The notes under the pieces were generated by a model. That model ran no database searches, had not been told where the DNA came from, and worked only from the letters and a program-made list of their open reading frames with translations. Shown here piece by piece: positions 19,551 to 29,700 of a stretch of 64,000 nucleotides of DNA. Within the stretch, counting starts at the first letter, position 1; each line of letters opens with the position of its first letter. The position numbers were made by a program, and so were the translations under genes. This DNA comes from Diphasiastrum complanatum (taxonomy: Eukaryota > Streptophyta > Lycopodiopsida > Lycopodiales > Lycopodiaceae), in NCBI GenBank assembly GCA_029204225.1, contig MU831924.1, positions 32,717-96,716 on the forward strand, given 5' to 3'.

Positions 19551-22311
19551 GAAACTTGGTCTTATAGACCCACTTGCAACCTATTGGTTGCTTCCCTTCT
19601 GGCAATGTAGTGAGCTCCCATGTGTCATTCTTGACAATGGAGTCGTACTCCTCCTGCATGGCATGTTGCCATACCTTTTCTCTCACGGCTTCGTGAAAGA
19701 ATTGTGGCTCATCTGCATTCAGAATAGTGGACATAAGAGCAAAGTTAGTCTCTTGTCTCTCATGAGACCTAAGAGATCTTCTGACACCCTGTTCACTGCT
19801 CTCTCCTTCTTCAATCATTTGACCTTCTTTGATTGTTTCCCAATACCACCTAGGTAGCTTCTTCCTAGCAGTAGGTGATGTGGATGGTGACCACGTATCC
19901 CATGGTACTGTTTTAGTCTTCCGTTTGTCCCCAACTTCTGCTTCTGGGACTTGGCCAAAAAGAGGTCTCGAACTAGTAGGTTCGGTTTCCTGTTGTTGCT
20001 CCTGCACTTGAGGCTTACAGGACTCTTGACTAGGATCCTCATCCGTGGAATCAATCAAGGGTATGAACTCAGTAATTCCTTCCTTCTCCTGCTCCTGTAT
20101 CTTGGGTGCATGCTCTTCATCAAAGATGACATCTCGACTTAGGATCTTCCTCCTATTTTCGAGATCATATAGCACATAAGCTTTCTCACCTTCACTATAC
20201 CCAAGAAAGACACACTTTACGGATTTTGCATCAAGTTTCTTCCGCAAGTCCTTTGGTATATGTGCATATGCTGTACACCCAAATACTCGAAGGCTGCCCA
20301 CCTTGGGCTTGTTGCCACTATATGCCTCTTCTGGCGTGATTCCTTCAACTGCTTTGGTTGGACTTCTATTCAATAGAAAAACAGCAGTTGCTACCGCTTC
20401 TGCCCAAAAGGAATTTGGCAACCCCTTTGCCTTGAGCATGCTCCTCGCACACTCAACTATAGACCTGTTTTTCCGCTCAGCCACGCCGTTTTGCTGCGGT
20501 GTATGTGGAGCAGTAAACTGTCTCTTTATCCCACATGCTTTGCAAAGATCTTTGAACTCATCAGAAATATACTCACCACCCTTATCTGACCTGAGAGTCT
20601 TTAACCTCTTTCCTGTGTGGTTTTCCACCATAGCTTTCCACTGTTTGAAGTATTTGAACGCTTCAGATTTCAGTTTCAGAAAATAGACCCATACCTTCCG
20701 AGAGAAATCATCTACGAAGGTCATGAGATAGTATGCCCCCCTTGCTGATTTGACCTGCATGGGACCACATAAATCTGAATGCACAAGTTCAAGAATGCCC
20801 TTGGCCCTGGTAGCTTTCTCCTTTGGAAACTTTTTCCTCTGTTGCTTCCCTAATGCACAAGCCTCACATGTATCTGAAGAAGACTTAATGCTAGGAAGAT
20901 CTACTACCATTTTGTGCCTGTTCAAAACTTGCAAACTTTTGTAACTCAAATGACCATATCTCTCATGCCAAAGCTTGTCCCGATTAGTATCTCTTGCAGA
21001 CAAGGCCTCTTGGCTAGGAATGGTTGTGAAAAGCTTGTAAAGGCCTCCTTCTTGCATTCCCTTGGCTACCACTTTGAAGTTCTTCTCTTTGTCTTTTACC
21101 AAACATTTAGAATCATTAAACTCTACCACCATGTTCTGTTTGGTAATGGCACCAACAGATAACAAGTTCTTAGCCAACCCTGGTACATGCAACACACTTT
21201 TAATTTCCTTCACCTCACCTGATGATAGCTGTATTGCAACTGTACCTTTGCCCCTCACCATACGTGTAGAATTATCCCCAAGGCAAACATGCTGGCTATC
21301 TTCTGTCTCCTCATAGGTGCTGAACCAATCTCTATGAGGTGTCATGTGCTTTGAGGCTCCAGAATCAATGTACCATCCACCAAATGTGGATTCAGATGAT
21401 AGGGCTGCGGTGAATAGCTCAAGCACACCAGATTGCTCCTCCTCTGCAACTTTGTCAACAAAGTGACTCTGCTGGTTCTTTCCCTTCTTCTGATCACTTT
21501 GCTTCTTCCTGCATTCAAAAGCAAAATGCCCATACTTACCACAATAGTTGCAGTTGCCCTTCCTCTTGGGTGTAGATGAGGAATTGGTGCTTGACTCCTC
21601 TCCAACCTGTAACTTGGACACCTGCTGCTCCAAGCTTTGCTTTGAGTTCTTCTTTTTGCCTTTGCCTTTCTTCTGAAAGTTTTGCTTCTTCTTAGAAGCA
21701 AATGCAAGCTCTGGATTATCTTCCCTTTCAAAAAGATTCTTCCTTCTCATCTCCTCCTGTAAAAGAAGACCACATAACTCCCCAAAGGTTGGGAGTTTCT
21801 CCCTAGCAGAAAGGGACATCACATAGTCTTGATAGTTGAATGACAAGCTGTTCAAGACTATGGGAACAATACTCCTGTCACTTACTTTCTCTCCAACTGA
21901 AGCAAGCTGATCCAATAGGTCCTTGACCTTTGTAATATGATCACCAATTGTTGCACCTGCTTCCATCTTGAGAGTATGTAACCTGTTTTGCAAATACGCC
22001 AGCTTGGCTGAATCCACTGTTTCAAACATAGACTTCAGAATTGTCCAAGCATCAGCTGCATCCCTTGCATTGCAAATGTGAGGAATAATATTGTCCTTGA
22101 CAGAAAGATTGATTATCCTATGAGCTTTATGTCTCCTGTTCATGTAGTCCTTCAATTCAGGATCAGATGTTGGTACAGGTTCTGTACCTGTCATGACCTC
22201 CCAGCAATTCTTATCCATCAAGATATTGGCTATCTTGAACTTCCACACTCTGTAGTTTGTGCCATCTAGTTTGCTAGATTCACCCAGCAAACTCTCCCCA
22301 AGACTTGCCAT
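19468..22311 (-). CDS. Copia-2 Gag-protease-integrase frame
   Basis: A 947-codon frame from the first ATG after the leader. Gag (UBN2-like) spans about 1-250. The zinc knuckle C254-X2-C257-X4-H262-X4-C267 follows. Protease D316-S-G is in WYIDSGASKHM. The integrase zinc finger has H449, H454, C482 and C485, and the core D513, D576 and E612 with the expected 35-residue spacing between the last two. RT begins near 870 (EEYDSIVKNDTWEL) and the frame ends at QEGRTCC. The expected GIDxEETF-type stretch is missing at the break, consistent with a loss of about 20 nt that also shifts the frame. Otherwise the frame is intact, as expected of a young copy. Confidence 0.95.
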   Translation of the reverse strand: MASLGESLLGESSKLDGTNYRVWKFKIANILMDKNCWEVMTGTEPVPTSDPELKDYMNRRHKAHRIINLSVKDNIIPHICNARDAADAWTILKSMFETVDSAKLAYLQNRLHTLKMEAGATIGDHITKVKDLLDQLASVGEKVSDRSIVPIVLNSLSFNYQDYVMSLSAREKLPTFGELCGLLLQEEMRRKNLFEREDNPELAFASKKKQNFQKKGKGKKKNSKQSLEQQVSKLQVGEESSTNSSSTPKRKGNCNYCGKYGHFAFECRKKQSDQKKGKNQQSHFVDKVAEEEQSGVLELFTAALSSESTFGGWYIDSGASKHMTPHRDWFSTYEETEDSQHVCLGDNSTRMVRGKGTVAIQLSSGEVKEIKSVLHVPGLAKNLLSVGAITKQNMVVEFNDSKCLVKDKEKNFKVVAKGMQEGGLYKLFTTIPSQEALSARDTNRDKLWHERYGHLSYKSLQVLNRHKMVVDLPSIKSSSDTCEACALGKQQRKKFPKEKATRAKGILELVHSDLCGPMQVKSARGAYYLMTFVDDFSRKVWVYFLKLKSEAFKYFKQWKAMVENHTGKRLKTLRSDKGGEYISDEFKDLCKACGIKRQFTAPHTPQQNGVAERKNRSIVECARSMLKAKGLPNSFWAEAVATAVFLLNRSPTKAVEGITPEEAYSGNKPKVGSLRVFGCTAYAHIPKDLRKKLDAKSVKCVFLGYSEGEKAYVLYDLENRRKILSRDVIFDEEHAPKIQEQEKEGITEFIPLIDSTDEDPSQESCKPQVQEQQQETEPTSSRPLFGQVPEAEVGDKRKTKTVPWDTWSPSTSPTARKKLPRWYWETIKEGQMIEEGESSEQGVRRSLRSHERQETNFALMSTILNADEPQFFHEAVREKVWQHAMQEEYDSIVKNDTWELTTLPEGKQPIGCKWVYKTKFHANGTVDKYKARLVAKGYAQQEGRTCC

Positions 22312-22780
22312 GCTAAAATCTGTGCTTAAAACAGAAGCTCAACTTGAAAGAGATCAGAAAAGAACAGCTTCCAGCAACAAGGGTTTAACCCCAAACTAGG
22401 GTATGTAGCCACTTCAAGGCAACCCTTCAGCTCCTGCTTTTGTCTTTGCCACTTGGTGTGGCCTCACTAGCACAAGCACTAGGCTCCACTGGAACAGAAA
22501 CCAGAAGCCCCTACAGAAAGTGCGCCCTACTTTTGTGTAAGCTCCTCCAGAAAGACTCTCCAAAACTTAGCCAGATTTAGAAAGTTTTTGGATCATCCCA
22601 CTCCCCTTGCCAATAGCTCTCCAACAGTGCAAGACTCCACCTGATCTGACACCTGTAGATCAAATGCTCCCTCTTTCAAGATTGAGGTGCTTGTAGAAGA
22701 TAAGAATCTTCTCAAGAATCTAAGCACTGAAGTTTCTCTCACTCTCAGACTCACAGGCTAGACAACCTGCTCTGATACCA
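22312..22780 (-). other. Copia-2 leader with primer-binding site
   Basis: Untranslated leader between the 5' LTR and Gag. The 15-base complement of an initiator-Met primer site is at 22766-22780. No upstream long frame seen. Confidence 0.85.
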
Positions 22781-23178
22781 TGAAGAATTATGAGACCTAG
22801 CTATGGAGTATCTTAACTCAGATGCTAGATCAACTATGAAAGCTTGAGAAAACTTGGCTATGGAAATATCACACACAAGGAGAATTGCATGAGCATCTCA
22901 CAAACTCAAAAGTGTCAAGAAGAAATGAATTGCTAGAGAGAGAGAGGAGGGCGTGGGTCCTCCAAATCCCTTGTGAGGCAAGCACCTCCTTTACATGCAT
23001 GGAAAGTCTAGGTGTCAACCATAGGAGTGAGCTACTTGGCCAAGTGGGCCACTTGCACTAATTTACATAACTTAACAAAAGGGGGGGTCATGCATTTAAT
23101 TAAAACATGCCCCATGAGTTATGTACAACTTAACTAATGCTTAGCCAAAAGGGGTAAAATAGGCATTACTCTTCAACA
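22781..23178 (-). repeat. Copia-2 5' LTR
   Basis: 398 bp; two substitutions from the other LTR (C/T about 54 bases in, G/C in the CATAACTTA stretch). Confidence 0.97.
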
Positions 23179-23183
23179 TATAT

Positions 23184-23886
23184 GAGTTCAACTTACTAGA
23201 CATTCATTAGTCCCATGATTAATTATCATGGGTTATATCTATTCACATTAATTGGATGGGATATGCAATGGTAAAAGGAAATTGGGCCTATTATGAACGA
23301 TTACTTTTGGAACTGCATGTGAGAACCATGCAGAAACCCTCGAGTATCTTGAGTTCTACGAGGAGGCCCACTTATTGTACAAGTAAGGATTAGGATGTCA
23401 TTTGCAATTAGGTTCAAATAGCGCACATACGACAAGTTTTTCATGTATGAGCATTGGGCTCAAGTTTTAACGCATAATAGGTTAGGAGAAACTTCTATGG
23501 TTTAATGTGATGCTTGATCCCTCCGCTATTGTGTTTAATTTGCAACTGAGTATCACTGAGTCGTCATCCAAAGCATTAGGTATGATAGCTTTGTATGATC
23601 ACAAGGTTTCTCTCACAATGTACCTAACAATTTCGAATGTTTAATCCCAAGAACCAATGATCATTGCATATTCAAAGACACTTTTGTGTTATAATAGATA
23701 CAAGAAACTAACTAACCAAATTCTTCACCTATTTTTTATATCCCATTTTGGATTTTAAGCTTTTCTATATGATGTAATTATCAGTGGAGTCAACTTTCCT
23801 TACATGATGTTATATATTCCATGCTTTTCTATGTATCTATATAATAATCGAGTCATATTTCCTCACCTGATATTGTTTATGTGCAG
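23184..23886. other. End of the large intron
   Basis: AT-rich intron sequence, no recognised coding. It ends in the acceptor TATGTGCAG at 23878-23886. Confidence 0.7.
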
Positions 23887-23939
23887 GCACATCATTGGGA
23901 TGCGTTCTATAAGTTTTATCGAAATACAACTGACAATAA
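23887..23939 (+). CDS. FemAB-like/DUF482 gene, exon c
   Basis: A 53-bp exon between acceptor TGTGCAG and donor AA/GTGAGC. It encodes AHHWDAFYKFYRNTTDN plus two bases (AA) of a split Lys codon that the next exon completes. The block matches the invariant HWD..Y.FY.NTT motif of the family. It joins exon b in phase 0 across about 20 kb and exon d with the split codon AA|G. Because the exon is tiny and isolated among repeats, automatic gene finders could miss it. A (CT)n tract begins five bases after the splice site. Confidence 0.93.
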
Positions 23940-23942
23940 GTG

Positions 23943-23944
<2 letters not shown>

Positions 23945-23995
<51 letters not shown>
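23945..23995. repeat. (CT)25 tract just after a 5' splice site
   Basis: Dinucleotide run of 51 nt beginning at intron position 6 of the intron 23940-27669. Confidence 0.95.
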
Positions 23996-23998
<3 letters not shown>

Positions 23999-26900
23999 GC
24001 ATCTCCCTCCTTATCAACTATGGCACCAAAAAAGAAGGGATCTAGCCCTACCGGCCAACCTCCCCTCCATATCCCCTTCTAACCCCCCATCATCTACGTC
24101 TTCTCTTGAAAGTATCGCTTGCATCTTTGCCATGGTTCTCTCCATGCTGCCCATGCAAGCGAACTTGTAGTCACCATATTTGGATTATGGTCAAGGCTAG
24201 GGATAGGGCTAGCAGGTGGTGATTGGAGGGCAATTGGAGGGCTAAGAAGAATATCGACACGGTCATCAGCCCTATTTTTAGTAGATTGACCAAATTTGTA
24301 CCAACACTTGTGCTGGTTTTGCCCCTCAGACAATTTGAATCTTTTGTCGGTTTTCCCCAAAAACCAGCCCGGAATCACTGTAAACTGCTTGATCTTCGAT
24401 CTGAAAATGGGTTGGAGGGGTAGTTGTTGTAGGGCGCCCATGCAAAATCTCAGGAAAAACGGGTGAGAAATGAAAAAGCTACCTCTTACTACAAAATCAA
24501 CCCCTCCTTTTCAAGCCAAGATTAGGTTGATCCAAACCAGACATTCCAAACACAACATTATGATCAAACTCACTTCTATCCCAATCAAACTAGGATTAGT
24601 GACATTTGATCTTACTCTGTACTACTCATAATGATTTTCAATTTCAAACGACCTCTAGTTCCAGATTGTTTGATACAATCCCACTTCTCTTATCCGAAAA
24701 TTGTGTAACTAATAGTTTCTCTAATGGAATCTTACCCCTCACTTCACCCTCCTTTTGAAGAAATTATCTAATTTCTTGCAAAAGTTAGCTGGAGAGATGA
24801 CACATGAAAATATCTAAAAAGGCAATTATAAGTGCCTTCCAAAATGGATTCACTTTATTATACTCAGGACTTTCCTTCCAAACATTTTCAACACGAGTGA
24901 TAGTAACCATCATCCATCTGAGATCTACCCATGCATAAGAGATAATCTGGTTTTAAGAAATTGAAATACAACTATCTTGGAACATCTCAAAATCCAAGCC
25001 TTAACCATATAAGTAGTAATTTGCATGATGATGACAGCCCTTCAGAAAAGAAATAACTTTCACGCTGGGAGGATCATATGAATTTGATCTCATGTCTAGT
25101 ACTCAAGAAACTCAAAAGAAGCAAGGGTTCTTTATAAGGTGAGAAATAGCATTAAGGATTTCCTGATTTGTAAATTATGAGATACCTTCATAGGGATCCA
25201 GATTAAACCTCAAAATTTCACAAAATACCCCAATATTTAACCGATGGATTCATCAGCTAGAATTACCATTATTGTAAATACTAACCATGGTCTACATATC
25301 ACTCTTGCACAAGAAATTTCCTTTGGAATCACTGATGTCCCATATCATCACCAAGAAACTCTTTGCTTCTAATTCTGTTCACTAGAGAGTCAAATTCTCC
25401 CGTGTTACCACTAGCCATTGACCCAGGTATGGATGAGAAATATCGTTCATATACTATTGAAATAACCCAAGTGTATTCATTCTCCAAAAGAAAAACATTA
25501 AGAATTCAAGACAACTGAAGTAACACAATAATAGATGTCCAATATCTATATCAGAATTGGTACAAGGAATTTCATTCCTTCCAAAAGATCCATAGCCTTT
25601 ATATTCGATATTCCAGAGATGTTAACCTGGATTCCCCATATCTTATAGGCACATATCTATCACAACCAAGATATGATACCACTATAACGATCGCCAAGTG
25701 AAGATCTTCTCAAATCCTGTTACATACAACCAAAAGGACACCTGTGGAGCAAAAAACAAAGAGATCCACCAAAAAGCTGCAAAAAGCAAGAATCCTGATT
25801 GATGTAACGATCGCCAAGTGAAGATCTTCTCAAATCCTGTTACATGCAACCAAAAGGACACCTGTGGAGCAAAACCACCCAACCAACAGGAAATGGATAG
25901 TCATTACCCTAACCACTTCACCCCCAACTCCAAGGTGAATGAATACAAGATAGGAGGGGATTCTGACTTTTGAAATCAGAAAAGACAATGAGGAGATGGG
26001 CGAGTTCCACTAGGATATATACTCTCCAGATGTCTAGAGAATATTCCCTCTAGGATCCCTCCATTCCTATCAAAAGCAATTGACCTCCTATTCTTGCATA
26101 ATATCAAACACCATGCAAGACGTGCCACATGTTCTCACACTTGTCCTGGTTGTAGAACATTCATGGGAACGTGATTTTGGGCACATGACCAAAGAATGTG
26201 TCCCGAAGATTTCAGAACATGGTTGGGAACATGTTTTTTGGTCACATTTTTTATAAACCTAATACCAGAATCAGCAAGGGAGGAAACAAAAAAGTCTAGA
26301 GCTATATATTGCTTACATAGCAGTGATATTGCACAAATACAGTACTCATGCTGTATTCTGTTTATATGATGTGTGATTCATAGTACAAAGCTGTGGAAAG
26401 TTCAAGTTTTGAAGTGTATGTATATCTTTTTATTATATGTCGCTATGATAATGTGGCGTTCCCATTTTCTTAGGGACATTTTTGTTTCTTGTTCCTATTA
26501 TCACTATAATTGCCTCCACATGGTGGAAAACCCATAGGCAACATACTATTGATCCACGGAGACATTCCAGCTGGGAGGGTTCTAATCAGGACTTACGGAA
26601 GGCCAATAGTGCTCCTCAATGACTTGGGAGGTATACATCTTTTGGAGCATACAACGGACACCCACTATATATTAAAATAGCATGGTTTCATGCCGCATCT
26701 TTCCACATTGAGTCACTTGAGAGGCCTATGTCACTTCCTGCCACCTTGGAGGAGAAATATGTGCCCCAATCATTAACATATTTTTCGTATCCAGGCCTGC
26801 ATCTCGGCCTTCGGTACCATTTTATGCTTCTACTCTTGCTTATAGAAATAACACCACAATTTTACAATAGATAATAGCAGACAACAAACTGAAGATTACA

Positions 26901-27669
26901 ACAATCTCCAGCCAGATCATTGTACGAGCACCAATATGCATATCTTCAAGTGGATGACGGACCCTCTTCCAAAGGAATTGCATATATGAGTCTCATACAA
27001 AGAACTCAAGGAACTCGTAATGATCAGCTTTCGACTGCTAATAAGAGAATTGTGTTATTGTCAATTTCTAGGATCCACGTAGGGTGGGGACCTATTGTGC
27101 TGTATGTCATCATTCATTATTTTCCTCCAGAGTCTCTCTTTTGGATCAAGATATGATCTGACTCTAGAACTATAGGACACCAGAACAATCTCACGTGTCA
27201 CTTCCCTCTCACTCTATTTCCCGAGATCTAGCCAGTATCTCCAGTTGCAACCTCTGAACCTCACCTCCGAAGCTCATTCAATGGCACTAAAATCCCAAGC
27301 TGGAGAGAAGGTTAAGGGGAAGTGCCTAGTATTTGAATTTCTCAAGAATATGGGAGAAATGTTTTTCATTACACCATAGAGTTTCATGAATTTAAGCTAT
27401 TTTACTATGTTTTAGTATCAATGACCATGTTTTAGATTTGAAAGGCACTACATACTAGGTCATTGACAATGCAATTAGTCTACAGATAGTCTAGCTCTTG
27501 CCATTTGTTTCTTTTACAATTTACGTGGGAGCGTCGAGATAAGCCAGTTAATTTTTTTGGTCCATCTTTGAAATGCATTTTCTTAAGCAACTTCACACAG
27601 CTAATTTTTTCTCAAATGTGGAGATTGTCTTGTGAAAGTGATACCCTAAAACTTTTCTTTTTGTCATAG
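23996..27669. other. 3.7-kb intron, no recognised gene
   Basis: An ATG at 24020 starts a short frame MAPKKKGSSPTG that stops after about 20 codons, and a minus-strand frame of 115 codons (24094-24441) is unrecognised. The rest is AT-rich and full of stops. A 70-bp direct repeat lies at 25685-25874. The intron ends in TTGTCATAG at 27669. Confidence 0.55.
25685..25874. repeat. 70-bp direct repeat with 120-bp period
   Basis: 25685-25754 and 25805-25874 are identical except one A/G change. The 50 bp between them are unique. Typical of a local slippage or unequal-exchange duplication. Confidence 0.9.
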
Positions 27670-27888
27670 GTGGGGCCAAGCATATTTGACTCATGATTTT
27701 TTTCATATGTTGGGGTCTCGTATGGGAAGAGATGTGCTACTGGTCATAGCAGAGGATAATGAAGAGCTTGTAGCAGGTGCATTGAACTTGATTGGTGGTG
27801 ATACCCTATATGGTCGCAACTGGGGTAGTGCTCCCAACATATTCTACTCCCATCTCCACTTTGAAATGTGCTATTATCAGGTCAGTCG

Positions 27889-27950
<62 letters not shown>

Positions 27951-28355
27951 ATGAGCCACTATTCATCTGCACAGGCAATGGAAGCTGCTATTGAATGGGG
28001 ACTGAAGAAAGTAGAGGCAGGTGCACAAGGCGAGCATAAAATTCAGCGCGGTTACCTTCCAACAGCCACATATAGTGCTCACTATATTTCTGACATCGAA
28101 TTTAGGGATGCAATTGCAGATTTTCTTTCCAGAGAAACAATGCAGGTTGGTATTATAATCTAGGTCTGTCAAAGTTTTATTACATAAACTCAGAGTACCA
28201 GTAATTAACATTAAGTTTTCCCTTGCTGCCTGCAGATGAAAAGTGCGATGCAAATTCTCTACCAATCCAGTCCATTCAAAGCAGGTTCTCATCAGGAGAG
28301 TGACAACAACTCGCTTGACAGGCCCCTTGAAAGCCAATTTATGAACTCCAGTTGA
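27670..28355 (+). CDS. FemAB-like/DUF482 gene, exons d, e and f (3' end)
   Basis: Exon d (27670-27880, 211 bp) completes the split Lys codon and encodes 70 residues including LTHDFFHMLG, VAGALNLIGGDTLYGRNWG and LHFEMCYYQ. Exon e (27975-28145, 171 bp) encodes VEAGAQGEHKIQRGYLP, TYSAHY and ADFLSRE. Exon f (28236-28355) encodes a C-terminus starting MKSAMQILYQSSPFKAG and ends at TGA 28353-28355. All splice sites are GT-AG and phases match. The GALNLIGGDTLYGR and EAGAQGEHKIQRGY blocks are the hallmarks of the COG3146 family, where they form the predicted acyl-CoA/acceptor site. The introns are short (94 and 90 bp), unlike the 20-kb one. No stop or frameshift is seen in any exon, so this end of the gene looks functional. 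Confidence 0.95.
27894..27948. repeat. (TC)n tract filling most of a 94-bp intron
   Basis: About 55 nt of TC repeat from intron position 14. It lies within the intron 27881-27974, leaving only short unique ends. Confidence 0.95.
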
Positions 28356-29700
28356 AGAATGTACAACTAGACATATTTCCTCCAAATAACCCATCATGAT
28401 TCCCATTTCTTTCAGGTAGTGCATGATGTTACTATGACGTTGCCAACGCAAATTGATTCTTAGAAACCCAAATCTTGATGGTATTTGTGGATGTAAGTTG
28501 TATTTGGCATATGCACACATACACACATACAGCATTGTCTTTTTGAGTTTGTTCTCAATTCTTGCAGATGGCTGCAATGGCAGAATAGGAGTCTGATGCA
28601 TTCAAATGGACTGCTAAGCAGGCCAGTTATTCTAACTCACCTAGTCACTAACAAGAAACCTCCTAAGAAAGCTACAATTAATTTCAATGCAACTGTATGC
28701 AGTGAATCTTGCTTTATTCTCAGGCAAATGTAAATTTTGTATATGGCTAAAAGATGCCAGCATGCCTGTGTTACTGGTGTCTTTGTTAAAGCCTGCAAAC
28801 AGAAGCGAGATGTTTTTTGACAAATCTCAATGATGCTTTTCTGTAAATGATTGGTCGGCAAAATCTCAGGTATCCTATGTTTTCAAAATTTTTCACAAAA
28901 CTGCATAATGCTCAACTTCTGAACCAGAAACTCTGCTGAAGTTTTGGTTGGGACAAAATAAGCTGATTATTTGGAATTAAAAGGTAAGCGTTTCAGATGG
29001 ATGCCTGGCATGTGCTTTGTGAAAACCAATATACGTTAAAAATGTTTAGTCTTCTTGGATTGCTTATGTTTTCTAAGGAGAAAAGCTCCATCAATCCTTT
29101 TCTTGTGATTGTAGCCATGCTTTTATTTGCAATTACCTGAGGACTTAAGAACATAATAGCAAGTAGAATCTTCACCATAGGTAAACCTTTGATTATGAAA
29201 TTTTGAAATAGTTGGAAGTTTTCAAAAGAAAGATTATGACTTTAGTAGTCTAGATTTAAAAAGCTAGAACGGGCAAAACATTTGTGTTTTCATAAATCAT
29301 TACAACACTAAATACTACAGGAAATCATTTTGCCATGGAACAAGTATCTATGGTTTTCTCAACGGCTCTAGTATAAGTGCTCTGATTACTCCAATTGGTT
29401 ATGTTGGATCATGAGTGGTGTTTGATATATCTTTGGAGTACGTTAGTTTAGGCCCTAGGGTTAACCTGGTTAGGGTCCAATATGATGCATGATCAGGCTG
29501 CAAGGGACTGATTGCATGCATGAGACTAAGCACATGCAATGTCTCATTGATAAGTGATTAAAAGAAAAAATTTGTCTTACATTTGGGCGGTTTACCTGCC
29601 TGCCCTTGTTTGTTTCCAAACTAGGTTACAGACAACAAAACTTTAGACTTTTAGCACCAAGTGGTAGTTGAATACTCAATTGGATCGACTCCGAGACGAT
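28356..29700. other. 3' UTR and downstream spacer
   Basis: Follows the FemAB-like stop codon. No recognised gene; the minus-strand frames here overlap the exons or are short. A poly(A) site was not identified with confidence. Confidence 0.5.

Larger units (their letters stand above)
17788..23178 (-). mobile_element. Copia-2: young, nearly intact Ty1/copia retrotransposon
   Basis: 398-bp LTRs (17788-18185 and 22781-23178) differ at only 2 positions. They are flanked by the perfect 5-bp duplication TATAT (17783-17787 and 23179-23183). The minus-strand primer site TGGTATCAGAGCAGG lies just inside the right LTR (complement at 22766-22780) and a polypurine tract AAGGGAGGG (18186-18194) just inside the left. 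Two long frames cover all of gag-pol, broken only near 19482. Total length 5,391 bp is normal for a full copia. It is antisense to the host gene inside the 20-kb intron. Near-identical LTRs mean it is the most recent LTR-element insertion in the window. Confidence 0.97.

Noticed and set aside
23804-24170. Frames full of Leu-Ser repeats (also at 302, 2719, 27686, 61272, 62014)
   Set aside because: They are translations of CT/GA microsatellites.
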